Shown: positions 13,058-25,296 of the stretch, piece after piece
Numbering within the stretch: the first letter of the stretch is position 1
Layout of the letters: the number at the start of each line of letters is the position of its first letter
Notes under the pieces: generated by a model
Databases searched by the model: none
Seen by the model: the letters and a program-made list of their open reading frames with translations, nothing else
What the model was told of the DNA's origin: nothing
Position numbers and translations under genes: made by a program
NCBI GenBank assembly: GCA_002110485.1
Contig: MOWL01000048.1
Span: 186,001 to 250,000 of the forward strand
Reading direction: 5' to 3'
DNA from: Emergomyces orientalis
Lineage: Eukaryota; Ascomycota; Eurotiomycetes; Onygenales; Ajellomycetaceae
Length of the DNA: 64,000 nt

Positions 13058-14058
13058 TTCGACAGGTAGTGTAGGATGTGGTTAGAAGGAAATCTGTGAC
13101 ATTAAGCGGGACCTGGCAGTTAAAGCTACTGCCAGTGAAGGTGCCCCTCTGCCGTTTCAAGAAGTAAGATCTCTATATCTATAAGTGCGTTCATGTGTAT
13201 GTGTATGTCCGTTGGGGTCGGAGTTAAACGTCATCTATAACGCCCAGAACCTCAGCTCCTTGCCGCCTTTTTGCGAACTTCTCCCGTTCTTCATCCAGAA
13301 TCGACAAGCACACACAGATTATTGTCACGCCAACGGGGCATGGATGACAGGGGGGTACGGTGTGGGAAACGCTAATTCGGGCTCTGATACTGTAGTGGTA
13401 TCTTCATTCGTATTTGATATCGATGTTCATAAAAATCCCGCGATATGTTGTTCATTCCACTGATCGCAATGGGTGAGGGAGCGAAGGAAAGTTCTACCCA
13501 AAACAGGGAAGAGACAGGGCGTCAACAAAGCCGGATGCAGAAAACAAGAGTTAGCGCAGATGGTAGCTGTCCCAAAATGCTTCGACAACGAACAAACAGG
13601 TTCCGCTCAGTATCAGGGGGGGGGGTTTGGCTTGTGTCGACGCGCCCAGCCCAGGCCAGAAACAGTTAAAGGGGGCAGGCACGTGATGGGGCTTGCCGAC
13701 CGGGTGATGAGATAATCCGGCCCCTTATCCGCTCGGCGATGACGACCAGCAGACGAGAATAAGATAAACTTATTATTGTTGAATTCCTCATTGCAGCATC
13801 AACAGGCAGAAGCCAAGGGGGAACCAGAGGCATGCGCGCGTTATCAGTTTCATATGATTGTCCCTACTCTTTGTTGTTGGCAGCCTTAAGAAGACCCTGA
13901 AATTGAAACCTATCTTACACAGCTGGCAAAATCCGCCCTGGAACTTTCCCCGTATTTGCAATTCTGCGTTAAAATCCCATTATTACGCCTGCTACTTTGC
14001 AGAGAGTTGTCTATCTATCTACCTATCCATATATCTGTTTCTACATGATTTTGCAACA
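13058..14058. promoter_or_regulatory. Divergent intergenic region between formin and a small membrane-protein gene
   Basis: This 1-kb stretch separates two divergently transcribed genes and should hold both promoters. ORFs at 13185-13463, 13445-13669 and 13473-13715 overlap in different frames and have no domain signature. A TATA-like ATATCTATAAG lies near 13175-13185, and a CTATCTATCTACC repeat lies near 14010, just before the rightward gene. No experimentally defined element can be read. Confidence 0.4.
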
Positions 14059-14652
14059 ATGGCGGCTTCGCTGGACATAGCGAAGGTTTGTCCCAATATT
14101 CAAATTACCAACCACAACCACAACCACAACCAAACCTAATATATCGATGTTGATCACTAACTCCGTATCTGTCGTTATGCATAGATTCTCTTGATCCCCG
14201 CCCTATTCTCCCTCGTTGTCTACCTCCTTTTCTCCTTCCTAATCATCCCCTTCATCCGACGTTACCGACAACGATACGCCCAATACCTTCCTCTGCACAC
14301 AGTCTCCGCCCACGCCTCCACCCTCCGCGAACGTGCCTCTGATGCCCTGATGCAATTCCTCCTCCCTTCCTCATGGCGACAACGACAAATCTTTGGCGCA
14401 CAGGATGGAGGGGGCAGTGTCTTCGATGACGAAGAGGGCGAGGACATGGTTGGGTTCGAGATGGATCCGTCGAGGCGGGAGGCACTGGAACAACGGCGGA
14501 GGAGTGGTATTAATGATATCAATAATGACGACCACGGCGCCGTGGATACGGACCGACGTCTGAGCCGGGATCTTGAAGAAGGGTTTATGGATGATAGTGA
14601 TGATGAGGATGCGGGTGGGGATGATAGGCGGACTCGAATTGTTGGTAGCTGA
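14059..14652 (+). CDS. Small single-pass membrane protein with acidic tail, function unknown
   Basis: Two exons, 14059-14085 and 14185-14652, give 164 aa. The 99-bp intron (gtttgt..catag) carries a CACTAAC branch site and an ACCACA tandem repeat. Joining at phase 0 yields MAASLDIAK followed by ILLIPALFSLVVYLLFSFL, a strong N-terminal membrane segment (about residues 10-31) followed by RRYRQRY. The remainder is predicted cytoplasmic or lumenal, with Asp/Glu-rich blocks (DDEEGEDM and MDDSDDEDAGGDD). The short first exon is needed to supply an ATG, because the long exon alone has no upstream methionine before the membrane segment. I recognise no named family. Confidence 0.7.
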
Positions 14653-17478
14653 CAGAGCGAGTTATTTATTGTCCAATTATATAGAGATATTCTTTATGGT
14701 CATTTCTCTTGATATCCTTGTGGCGCCTAATTCAGGATAGGAGCAATTTGCGGTTTTTAGCTATACCAATTCTTTTTTAAAATTCCTCAACTATATCTCA
14801 GCGGTTTAACCTTTTGCATACAGTCTTCCAGCTGGCTAGGTTGGGGTTTTGTTAGGGGCATTTCCAGACGATTTTTGAATTGAAATATCCTGCGAACCTT
14901 GCTAAGCGAATCGAACATATATTATCCCTATCGCGTAGACAACTACTGATTCTATGCCTGTGCTCTAGCCATGAAGCTACATCAATATGTCCTGGTGTGT
15001 AAAATGCTTTCAATTAGCAATATCGATGTATTCCCCCGTTGCCATGCTTGAGAAACCACAATATGAATGAAGTAAATTCAATAAAGTGCAGACTCCATTT
15101 TTCCCAACCGTTATTCAGTCTTAATCCCCCAATGAACCAATGAATCCAATAATTCCAAAGCATCAAAGGAGCGGTGCCATATGCGTTTCGAGGGTTCACT
15201 AACAGCATGTGCATACTATCTCACCACTGGCATATCATTGTTACAAGAGACTGAGTGGGCAAGATACGTCAGAATTTAAACCTCTGTTTCCGAAATAACT
15301 TTTGCCCAATTTTCTAATCCGTTCATTCATTCCCATAGCGTAGCCCCAGGGAAACCGGATCCAGCCAAAAAAGAAGAAAGGAAGAAGAAAAGAAGAGAAA
15401 GAAAAAAAAGAAATGGGAGTCCCCTTACCCATGTGGACAAATGATGTACAACTGGCAGCCACTAGAAAGGATGCGTACGTTTTCAGTTTCCTGTCCGCCG
15501 TCCCCTGTACAAGGTGAACCGGCAATGGTTGTAGACATTAATACGGAAGCAACGCCACGCCGTTTTGTCTTCGTCGTCGTGACAGAATACATACATATAT
15601 ATATATATATTCAATATCAGAATTGCGGAGCCGAACCCCCCACCTGTAGAGAAACATTTTGAAAGTGCCATTTCCAAGTAGGGTTTGGTCGCAAAAAAAA
15701 GAAGGAGGAGAGAGGCGAAAAATGTCTTCAAAACAGCCCATGAGGGGGGTTTTTAAGTTTTCTCCGCCCCTAATTTTCGATTTTTTGTTCCCAATGTGTC
15801 GTCACAGCACCATAGTGGAGCAAACGATGCTTCCGACGACCAGACGACCATGGGGGGAAAGGAAAATCCACATTTCCGCATCGTTTCTGCATCGTGTGTG
15901 CGGGCAGACAGCATTTGGTTTGATATATTGCTGGGATATGAGGGAATTGGTGTGTATTGTTTGAAATTCAGACATGAATTTCACGATATATCCAAGATAA
16001 TATCACAATTATCCTCGTGTATCGTGGTCTCTTCCTGGGAGTGAACCTTGGAATGTAGTTATGTTTACCCAAAAAGGAAAGGTTGGCACCTCCAAAAGTT
16101 CCCCTCACGAACCCCTCATTACATAATCTCTACCCCTCACAGCAAATAAAGGGCCAGAGCATCACGTGCTTTCAACCTCAACCTCATCGCCCGATATCAA
16201 TCCCATTATTTGGAGTCCGTGGAGAGATAGAGTGAGACAGATACACTACGCAGTAAAGCCGACATAGTTTGCTGACGACGGGAAACGACTTGGGAGCCAA
16301 ATTATCCCGTTTGGCGCTATTTCCCCCCAGGATCCCAGCAGCTGCAGGTTGCCGTGGACAGGAAAGCGGGGAAAGGGCCAGCCAACTCCAAGGACCGCAA
16401 CCTTGCTAACACTACAACTGCTGTTGGGTTGATAGGGGACAATCCATGCACAACGAATGCATGGTGTTGGAACCACTAGCAGTGTCAAGCTGATTGATTG
16501 ATCGATGAATTGACATGGTTCTTCCCTCGCGGCTTCTTTCAAATGGGATGCGTTGGACAACACTAGGCTCTGGCTGGTCCCCTCTTTTAACCTTTGTTTT
16601 TCCCTTACCTCGTCTCAAGTCTCTCTCAGCCCCCGCATGGAGAAGCGTATTTAAATATTATCCTCATTAATATCGACAAATCAACTGCACCCGGCTGAAT
16701 GAGGGCCATGTTTCGGGGCAATGGGTCGGACAATCAAACCCAGGCCCCATGAATTGTAACCCATGAGCCCACCTATCCTCGTCTTTTGCTGAACACACTG
16801 GGTTTCACCAGTTTAGGCCAGATCCCCCCTTTCATTTTCTCCTCAGAGGTGTTCTTTAAGGTGGGGCAGCAATGGGGAACGGGAGGGGGCCCTCCTAGTA
16901 TGTAATGCTTGGAGAAGCAGTTTATGTTCCCGAACGATGTGCAAAGCAAAGGGTATGTACGATCGTTGCTGAGGGACGAAAATAAAGTGGGATCAATTTC
17001 CAAATCCTGAAAATAAAAATCGCTCTATGGTGGGGACTAAAGGTGTAACTCTCCTCTCCTCTCATCCTGGATGCCATCAGACTATATAAACTAGACAACG
17101 CTCCCAGATTGCTTCGTTTCTTTGCTTTTTTGTCCTTATCGCACTTTCATACATAAATTCGCACCCAGATACCTTTACCGTAATCCCTTTGTTTTACCCC
17201 GCCTGGTAGCTCGGAGATCCCGTCACATATCCCCGTCATTGAGACTCGAATTCTCAACTTTCTTCCACCAGCAAACCGAAGTTTGAATCAAGGTATGCAG
17301 AGTTAGTCGACCTGACTAAGCACAACTCCCCCTCCTGCTACATGTTTATTTACACCTCAACTCACCAGATCTCACCATCATTGCAGCAACTCACTCGTCC
17401 CATCCAATCTCGTTGTTACTTAAAAACAATAGATAAAAGGATCACCTTGTCTTTCAATTCTGCACTGTAGCAGCCACT
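14653..17478. other. Long intergenic region including the formate dehydrogenase promoter
   Basis: No supported gene. Competing ORFs (15014-15214 -, 15241-15525 -, 15483-15731 -, 16246-16563 -) lack domains. A TA dinucleotide run is at about 15596-15610. A TATA box (ACTATATAAA) lies at 17091-17100, and 17293-17386 looks like a 5'-UTR intron of the downstream gene (gtatgc..ttgcag). Confidence 0.5.
17091..17100 (+). promoter_or_regulatory. TATA box upstream of formate dehydrogenase
   Basis: ACTATATAAA sits about 380 bp before the FDH start codon. Downstream is pyrimidine-rich leader DNA, then a candidate 94-bp leader intron (17293-17386). A strong TATA and a long leader fit a highly inducible gene, but induction is inferred and not visible in the sequence. 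Confidence 0.45.
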
Positions 17479-19029
17479 ATGGTATTTTTCCGCTCTCTAC
17501 CTCGCCATCTTTCTCGCACTGCTTCACCGTTATTTACGAGTCGTGGCGTTCCCCGCACCTCCTCTGCTGCCTTACCTTGTTACAATGCTCAGCTATACGG
17601 CCAATCGTCTCGTCTACCACCATTAACTGGAGTAAGAACACTGACAACGAGTCCTAAACTTCAGGGTAAAGTTCTATTGGTTTTGTACGATGTAAGTTGT
17701 TCCCCTGGACGTCATGTTCTAGATCCTCTAGGGACTCGAGGCCATTGTATCCGGAAAATAAATCGTGTATTTCTAATAAGATGCATGACAGGGAGGAGAA
17801 CATGCAAAGGATCAGCCTGGCCTGCTCGGAACTACTGAGAATGAGCTGGGGCTGAGGAAGTGGCTGGAAGAAAAGGGCCATACCCTCGTAACCACCTCTG
17901 ACAAAGAGGGCGCGAACTCGAAATTTGACCAGGAGCTCGTCGATGCTGAAGTTATCATCACTACCCCGTACGTTGTAAATGCAACACCAGCATCGAGCTC
18001 CGTATTATAGGAGGAGTGGCAGTCTGTGTGATTCATGCCTATTATATCTATCTAATCCCGTGCTGTTCTCCAGATTCCACCCCGGATACTTGACCGCAGA
18101 GCGTCTGGCCAAAGCCAAAAACCTGAAACTTGCCATCACAGCTGGTGTTGGATCCGACCACGTCGACCTAAATGCTGCCAACAAAACCAACGGCGGCATC
18201 ACCGTTGCCGAAGTGACGGGCTGCAATGTCGTCTCCGTCGCCGAGCATGTCGTCATGACCATCCTCGTCCTGGTCCGCAACTTCGTCCCCTCCCACGAAC
18301 AGGTCGCCAGCGGAGACTGGAATGTCGCTGCCGTGGCTAAGAACGAGTATGACCTTGAAGGTAAAGTAGTTGGCACCGTTGCTGTGGGCCGCATTGGCGA
18401 GCGTGTTCTGCGAAGACTGAAGCCGTTCGACTGCAAGGAGCTGCTGTACTATGACTACCAGCCTCTGAGGCCGGAGGTTGAGAAGGAGATCGGATGCCGT
18501 CGCGTGGACAATCTGGAGGAAATGCTCGCGCAATGCGATGTTGTCACTATCAACTGCCCACTGCACGAGAAGACTCGTGGCTTGTTTAACAAGGATCTCA
18601 TCTCGAAGATGAAGAAGGGTATGGACTAAACTCCCCCTTCTTTTGAATACAAATTAAACACAACTAACACACCCACCCCCCTCTCTAGGCTCCTGGCTCG
18701 TCAACACCGCCCGCGGCGCCATCGTCGTCAAAGAAGACGTCGCGGACGCCATCAAATCCGGCCACCTCCGCGGGTACGGTGGAGACGTCTGGTTCCCTCA
18801 GCCTGCGCCCAAGGACCATCCCCTCCGCTACGTCCAGGGCCCCTGGGGCGGCGGAAACGCTATGGTGCCACACATGTCTGGCAGCTCCATCGATGCGCAA
18901 GTACGCTATGCGGAGGGCACGAAGGCGATTCTCGAGTCGTATTACTCCGGCAAGTATGATTATCGGCCTGAGGATCTGATTGTGCATAAGGGTGATTATG
19001 CGACCAAGGCTTATGGGGAGAGAAAGTAA
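17479..19029 (+). CDS. fdh: NAD-dependent formate dehydrogenase, probable mitochondrial form
   Basis: Oxidises formate to CO2 with NAD+. Four exons (17479-17691, 17792-17967, 18074-18618, 18689-19029) with introns of 100, 106 and 70 bp give 424 aa. D-2-hydroxyacid dehydrogenase family features: NAD-binding stretch LEGKVVGTVAVGRIGERV followed by YYDYQPL; NTARGAIV with the catalytic Arg (about R320); PHMSG with the catalytic His (about H373). The first about 60 residues are Arg/Ser-rich and poor in acids (MVFFRSLPRHLSRTASPLF), like a mitochondrial presequence, and mature FDH starts at GKVLLVLYDGGEHA. The usual GxGRIG first glycine reads Ala (AVGRIG), a form I recall from other fungal FDHs. All splice phases close exactly. 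Confidence 0.95.
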
Positions 19030-20456
19030 AGTATGGCGTGAGGAGGGGGACTCTAAAATAAAAGAGTGCGTTGTTGGGTTTTGAACGGCCGTTTTCTTCC
19101 CCGTGGCCTTTTCTTTTTTTTCTAAATTAATGATATGATAAGTTATGGGGCAGTAAGATTTCATCTTAACAACTGCCACGGGCTAGTTTGTTAAAATGAA
19201 GTTTTGAGTATTACGAACGTTATGTATTTCTGTATATTTCCTTTTTAGTTAGTGATCAGGCCATTATTTCCTCCTTTTTTTAAGCAGGAAATAAGGGCAC
19301 CCAACCACGAATGGAATCGAATTTTCAACCTTATGGGAACTGAACATGTTATATTTGCCTTTTGTGTTTTCACATTTTTCTACTTTTCTCCTTTCTCCTT
19401 CTCCTCGCATGATCTCTCATGTAGCTTAACTGGGTGTTTTATCATAAATATAAAACAACTGGTTAGCTCGTCAGAAATGTGATATTTTCCCTGCACCTTC
19501 GGGAGGGACATAAAAATAAAACCTGCCCAGCGTCAAAATAGGGCGACAGATGTCTCTTACCCACATCCATATCACGGACATTTCTGGCATGATTGCCTCT
19601 GCGTCCAGCCCCTGAGATAATTGAATGTTACGTTGAATTGAAAATCAGGGGTTATATGTAGGTATTATTAGTAAGAGAGTTCTAGCTGCTACCATGAGAG
19701 CAGATATCAATTTATGGAACGGGTTGTACGGGATGGAGTTGGTGAATCAATTAAAGGTTTTGCCACGAACCGTTCGGTTCTCATGGATCCGTTCCATAAC
19801 CAGCAACTAGTTCCCGTCTACAGTTTCCGCAACTCCTCGTCATAGTTTCTTCTAGAGCCGTGGTTTGGGACATAAGTTAACGGTTTGAGTTGACGTTATC
19901 CATGCGGCTCATTCAGCAACACTTCCCATCAATGAGGAGGAAGAGAGGAGTGCGTTATATCACCTTTGAATATGTGTGCTTCTCCTGAAATTGCTCAGGA
20001 AGATTCTTCAGATTGGGAGCTTGAAGTTCCGAGTGTAACTGGAGCAGTTAAACTCCGTCCGCTGGGCTGTTTGCTGATTAATATTGATTATAGGTACCAT
20101 GGTGTGAATAGTTCGAGTCCCTGCTCTTTTGCCCCTCAACAACGTTCGATTAACTTTGCCCATTCCGTAGATATAAATGCATCCGTGGGTTTTGAGATAT
20201 CTGTTCATCTAACCTCTTCGTTGCTGCTGGTTTTCCGCTGGCTAGGGATAACGATTTCCCCGTGCTATATCGTTGCAGAATCGAACCCGAAGCGATTATT
20301 TAGATATAAACAGGTACGTAAACGCACCATGATCTTGCTATGGAAAAGATCTTGCCTAATTTGATAGGAAAAAAGGGGTTTGATCTTCAGAAGTTTTTAT
20401 CGCCACCTTTACAGGTTGTTCTGAACAAAATAATTCAATAAAAGAATTCTATCCCG
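19030..20456. other. Intergenic region after formate dehydrogenase
   Basis: I find no supported gene. The ORF at 19966-20364 has mixed hydrophobic composition and no recognisable motif. The region likely contains the FDH terminator and the promoter of the short secreted-protein locus to the right. Confidence 0.45.
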
Positions 20457-20802
20457 ATGCGATTTCACATCCTCTCCGCCATTCTCGCTCTTCTCTGTCT
20501 TGCCTCCAAGAAAATGTTACGCAATTGAATGGGGGATGAAATGTGCTCCTAGAGAAAATGTAGTAGGGGCCTACAACGATTACTGCGTGCGTTATTTTGA
20601 TCAATCATGTCGTGGTTTTGAAAGGTACTTTTTCAATATCAGTGGGACTGTCACGTACATTGCGCACACGGGAAAATTCGAGAGTACCGATGATTGTATT
20701 AAGAGGGGGGATGATATTGTTGAGAGTTGCCATGGATGGAGAAACGGAGGCTCCAAATCGGAAACCGGCGCAAGCCTGAACATTAACTTCTGCGAATGGT
20801 GA
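20457..20802 (+). pseudogene. Small secreted cysteine-rich protein with a frame break after the signal peptide
   Basis: An ATG at 20457 opens a classic signal peptide (MRFHILSAILALLCLAS) but that frame stops after 23 codons. One frame over, from about 20503, an open frame of about 100 codons continues to the stop at 20802. It is secreted-like, with seven cysteines, paired motifs such as KCYAIEWGMKC, DDCIKRGDD and SCHG, and a C-terminal INFCEW. No intron fits in the few bases between the two frames and the second frame has no upstream ATG, so a one-base indel (mutation or sequence error) is the simplest reading. It could be a defunct effector-like gene. I recognise no named family. Confidence 0.5.
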
Positions 20803-21578
20803 GGCCGGTCTGATTGGTTGGATTAGTTTTGCTAGGCGAGTTGCTGGCGCTTGATTTAATTTGATAACCTCCATTGCTTTCTTTACGTATAAACGAAAAG
20901 GAAGTATTCTTTACTAGTTGGATATTGCATCATGTTGGGTTCATGATTATACCGCCACCGTCTGCTGTAGCCAAGGGATTAGGTTATTGAAAATTAAATT
21001 CAGCGGTGCTCAATTTCTGATGCTGCTCGTGTACACCATGTCCGGGAATTAAGGGTAAGACAAGCTCGTATCCCGCACGGAATCGCTATTCGCCCATATA
21101 AATTCCGCAAACGCTGACTCGCTGGCCCTATGTACAGCCATGCTACTTAAACGCTAAGTTAGCTAGAGCAGAGAGAAACTAAATACTCACCGCGGATCTG
21201 CCAGGCGCAAACTAGGATATTGAAACTTCAACTTGGCAGAGATATATCCCCGATGCAGGGGACCTGAAGAACCCCCATACGTATTTGTATACGGGGAAGA
21301 GAGCCGCAAGGCGAAGCTTTAAATCATGAGACACTTACTTTGGTTTGCGCTTTAATTTCACGATCACAGAATTGGGCGGAGGACCGTCATTTTATATACA
21401 CAACTAATGCCCAGGTCTGAGTAACGCAACTGTCCCCTTTGCGAGCACCTTTGAGAAACATTTATGATAACTAGTATTCTTCAAATTTCTCGCCAACATG
21501 TCGAATATTTTGGATGCCAGATATGACTGGTCCCCACCATCTCCCACTTCCATCAGATATCCTCGACCGACCACCAAA
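20803..21578. other. Intergenic region
   Basis: About 780 bp with no supported coding sequence. Short frames on both strands conflict. It must contain the promoter of the small membrane-protein gene starting at 21579. Confidence 0.4.
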
Positions 21579-22043
21579 ATGTATACTGCTGCCCTCTCCA
21601 TTCTCTCAATCCCTTCAACCCCTTTGTAGAACGTTTCCTTATCTAACAAAAAATTACCCGCACAGGTGCAAAAACAAATTCGGTCGTCGCCACGCCTGCC
21701 CTGATAAAAACCTGCTCGGCCCCCTAGTAGGGGTATTCATTGGGCTATTTGTATTCATCGCGTGCGTTCCGGCTCCCTTGTAACCCTAATGAGCTCCGTT
21801 CATGCCTTTTTGCCCCGAAGGAGCTTTTCTGCGCTGACACTTTTCTCGCATAGATGCATTGGTTGCCTTGTGCGTTACAAAAAAAAAAAAACCACTGAGA
21901 CCGACACCTCTGCTTCCGACATCGAAGTATATCCACCACCACCGGCGTACACGCCACCAGCACCGCCTTTCAGTAGGGATCAAGCGCAGCATGGTCATAT
22001 CGAAATGCAGAGGCCAGCGAGCACGTACCGCAGTGGTGCTTAG
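21579..22043 (+). CDS. Small single-pass membrane protein with proline-rich tail (RCR-like architecture)
   Basis: Proposed exons are 21579-21625, 21666-21761 and 21854-22043, giving 110 aa. The first intron is only 40 bp (gtagaa..cacag, with a TATCTAAC branch site) and the second is 92 bp (gtgcgt..catag). Splicing yields a short lumenal N-terminus with CKNKFGRRHACPD, a membrane segment LLGPLVGVFIGLFVFIACIG, a basic stop-transfer (RYKKKK), then a tail with PPPPAYTPPAPP and ending RPASTYRSGA. The layout (paired Cys, one TM, basic anchor, PPxY-like tail) resembles fungal RCR1/RCR2 chitin-regulation or vacuolar-sorting proteins, but I cannot show homology. The second intron is firmly supported because it joins the membrane segment to the tail in frame. 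The first exon is less certain. Confidence 0.6.
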
Positions 22044-23478
22044 GGATTTGTGGGGTTGGGATGATTGATGACGAGTTACCCTTTGGGGATTTTGGATTTT
22101 CTGGGTTTTTTGGTAGGAGGCTTTATGCATGCATGCGGAATGATACCCCTCTGCTTTTGAATGGTTTCGAAATGATGTTATGATTCATGGAGTTCACCAC
22201 TGTAAGATGGAACACATGCACATATATACAAGCTGGGAGAGGGTGCAGGGCTGCTGGAATGTTGTGAATGCTGCCGTTCGTATCATGTATATCGTCGAAA
22301 GCTATAAACGTCTCATTTTAAATCTTTTAGCACTTTGCCATTAGCTGCCCCGTATTCTTGCAATTTGTAATAAAGACGTTTTGGAATTACTTTTTGAAAA
22401 CTGTTGGCCACTTTGATATTGTGCACACAGGAGCCTCTACTTATTTTACTTGAGTAACCATGTGGTTCCGCACTTCTCTTTTGCAGCCTAGCAAGGTTCA
22501 GCGTATCGAGGCGTCCTCAATTGCCCCTTGTCATCCCTACATTTACATGTACATTCTTTAATCCCCAAATTCGAGCGGACATCCATTGATATTCCGTAGT
22601 CATTTCCCCCTCAAATCGAGATTTGCCGCTGGTAGACGTCAACATCATCGTAGATCCCCGGCCCCGACAATATCAAGAATCTTTTCGTGTACATGGGCCC
22701 CAGTGCTAACCCATTGCTGTGGCATTCAGGGCTTCGATATTGAGGAGCATTTGTTAGCCAGCATGTATCTCTGGATTCAGGATGAGCATCGTGGGCTCAG
22801 GACTTATAAATCATGCGCTGTGGCACTTTGTTTGAAAACATCCCGAACTTTTGTAAAAAAAAAAAGAACTTGTTTAACCCTTATGGGGATGCTCCGTAGA
22901 TTGGGATGTGTGCTTTACTGAAATCACTCTGTTTTGGTAACACATTTGCCAATCTGATTCTGGCCAGCCCCCAGACAAGTACAGTCAGCTAGAGTTGGTG
23001 GTATAGAAATTATCACCGCTTTTCTCAGTGTGAGCCTCACACATAATGCAAGATTGAAGTCCCAGACATGGCGGTTAATTATTCATGTTGAATCAGGGCG
23101 GAATTTCGTCGTTGACAAAGTCATTGTTTCCAGCAACGAAATCAGAATTGGCTCATTTATCTATAAACATTTGATTGTTTGGCTTCACCCGCTCTTTCAC
23201 TGGGCAGCCTTATCAAATGAGGGAATCATAGCTCTTACAGAAATGCGGGTCAATCAATAGAAACTTAAACTTGCAATGTGAACATGCAGAAAATCCCAAT
23301 AATAATGTGGGGAGGAGCAGTGTAATTATTTCTTGTCATCGAACTATGTTACAGCGCCACCACCACATAAGCTTGCCCAGATTCATGCTAACCTAACTCC
23401 ACTTGTATGTTAACTAGTTTAGTTCAGCTTGGCCAACCCTAACTTGCCCCTGTCCACGCGCGAACTTTCGTGACTCTC
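22044..23478. other. Intergenic region
   Basis: I see no gene. ORFs at 22586-22921 and 23030-23260 have no motif and contain runs such as A12 at about 22856. The stretch is moderately AT-rich and ordinary in appearance. Confidence 0.4.
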
Positions 23479-24128
23479 TCAGCGAAATCCCCAACACAGC
23501 CTCTTCAGAACCGAATTTAGTTCAATCAACGAATTGAAAGGACAATTTAGACTCCCAATAAAGCACCAGTCCGGGCCACGGTACTCCATATTATCGAGTG
23601 TAGATGGGGAGGGAGATGGGCTATGTGGTTTCTCCCAGCTCACCAATGGATCAGATGAGAGGGGCCATTCGAAGTCGAAAGAATTTTCTGGTGTGCAGAG
23701 TTCGCTCGAGAATATTACCGCAGAGCCGATCTCTTTGAGCGGAGCGGTTACAAATTGATTATTCAATTTTGGGAGTGTTCTCAACGATTACCTATTGCTC
23801 GTGTTCCCTACTCTGTGGTCGTCTGGTCCATCTTGATCAGTGATGGTCAAAGATTCTTTGCCAAACGTGTCTGGAGGGATAACCCTCAGAGAGTTGTTTC
23901 CGTCCTTATGTCTGCATCTAAGTCTTCATTTATTTTTGCTATCAGTCCTTTGATAGGCTCCGTCGACATATACAGGGATGTCAAGAATGGAACAAAAACT
24001 ACCTTACCAACTGGAATTGGCTGGTGATCGTAGCCGCCCACACTACGGTCGGTTGTTGATTTACTGCACAAGTCACGCTCTGTCATTGGAGCCATCGTCG
24101 CCCTCTTGACAATTGCAAATTGGATCAA
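23479..24128 (-). pseudogene. Decayed protein-coding gene, family not recognised
   Basis: On the minus strand a frame from 24128 encodes protein-like sequence (GYDHQPIPVGKVVFVPFLTS then INEDLDADIRT) and ends near 23890. Shifting one base there continues without an intron signal as NNSLRVIPPDTFGKESLTIT, then reaches one TAA at about 23790. The same frame stays open for about 100 further codons (LNNQFVTAPLKEIGSAVIFS, later NMEYRGPDWCFIGSLNCPF) to 23479. One frameshift plus one in-frame stop in otherwise coding-like sequence is the signature of a pseudogene. I do not recognise the family. Confidence 0.5.
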
Positions 24129-25296
24129 AGATCTGAGGTATACGCTATGAACATATCAGCTCTGAAGCTAACCCGGGGGTTGGCATGTTTTTTCTTTCAG
24201 CAGCGGTGCACCAGCGCTCGCATTGCAGCACTTTAACGAGCATGCACTTTCGTCCAACAATTACATTTGAGCAGCACTGGTTGATTGAATTCCCTTTAAC
24301 TTGAGGTTTCATGATTATACCTAAGTCCTGGCGGATATTCTCAGTTAGTGGCCAATTTCAACAGCGGCAATTCACTTGGAACAAGCCCCACACAAGAGTT
24401 TGGCAGCTCACTGGTGGTAGGTTCTCCATACCCGGCCGGGAATTTCCCAAGACAACTTTTATTTCAACAAGTCATGGCAATCAATGTTCCCTCAGCAGGG
24501 AATGGAGACATTTTGCATTCTACGGCTGCACACGAAGAAGGATGGAAGGCGAAAGAGCACTCATTCCCTACGAATAGCATCGATCATGCGAAGCCTCTGG
24601 TATCCCATGTATAGGAAAACTGCTTGGAATGGGCATTTTATCAGACTCTGGTTCTACCCTTTCTACTTCTGCGAAAGGTATTTGGCTTCGAACAAAATCT
24701 AATCGGTAAATTTACATACCCAGCGGTGGCCCAGAATACAAAATTTCCAGCCTGGAATATGTAGGGCTCAGTTGGAGACGTTCAAGTCCAGTATTTCAGC
24801 ATCGTGATGTTGATGGTGTGTTTCACAACATATGGTAGGTTGGGAGGAGCACATAACTTCTAGTTACCTAGGTATTTACCAGAGATCTTTTGAGCGACCT
24901 CGTTAACCCAATCAATGCTGCTCAACAAAGGCCTTTGTGAACATGATTTTTGCCGCGTGTTTCTCTTATTGTTCATGCTGACCAGACAAAGAACGGAATC
25001 TACCTCTTTTATTTTTCTTGCCATTGGTTTCAAAGATGTGGTTTGCGAAGGCCAACCGTGGCACCACCGTGGACCGGTTAGAACGTTCATAACTGCAGTG
25101 AGGTTCCATTTACTATGGGGATACGCCTCTGGCGGTTAAGGTCGTTTTGCTTCACCTGCTCTGCACCTGCGTTGCAACTTTTTTAATCAATCTCCACCTT
25201 TGTCAGATGGTAACACCCTGATCAAAGACGGCACTTAAGTTGTAATTCTTGAGAGGCTTGTTTAAACGCCCTCTCCCCCCAAGAATTATAAAAATA
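24129..25296. other. Region of coding-like fragments without a coherent gene
   Basis: A plus-strand open stretch at 24348-24614 (GTG start, containing SLVVGSPYPAGNFPRQLLFQ) and a minus-strand one at 24860-25090 (PLLSSIDWVNEVAQKISG) have protein-like composition. Neither has an ATG at a sensible place, splice sites that join it to a neighbour, or a recognised domain. They may be further debris of the decayed genes on either side. Confidence 0.3.

Noticed and set aside
18370..18400. Missing first glycine of the NAD-binding GxGxxG motif in formate dehydrogenase (AVGRIG)
   Set aside because: I recall the same AVGRIG form in other fungal formate dehydrogenases, so it is probably not a defect.
20101..20310. 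Possible tRNA T-arm motifs (TTCGAGTCC, and TCGAACCC on the other strand)
   Set aside because: The flanking 5-bp stems do not pair and no acceptor, D or anticodon arm follows.
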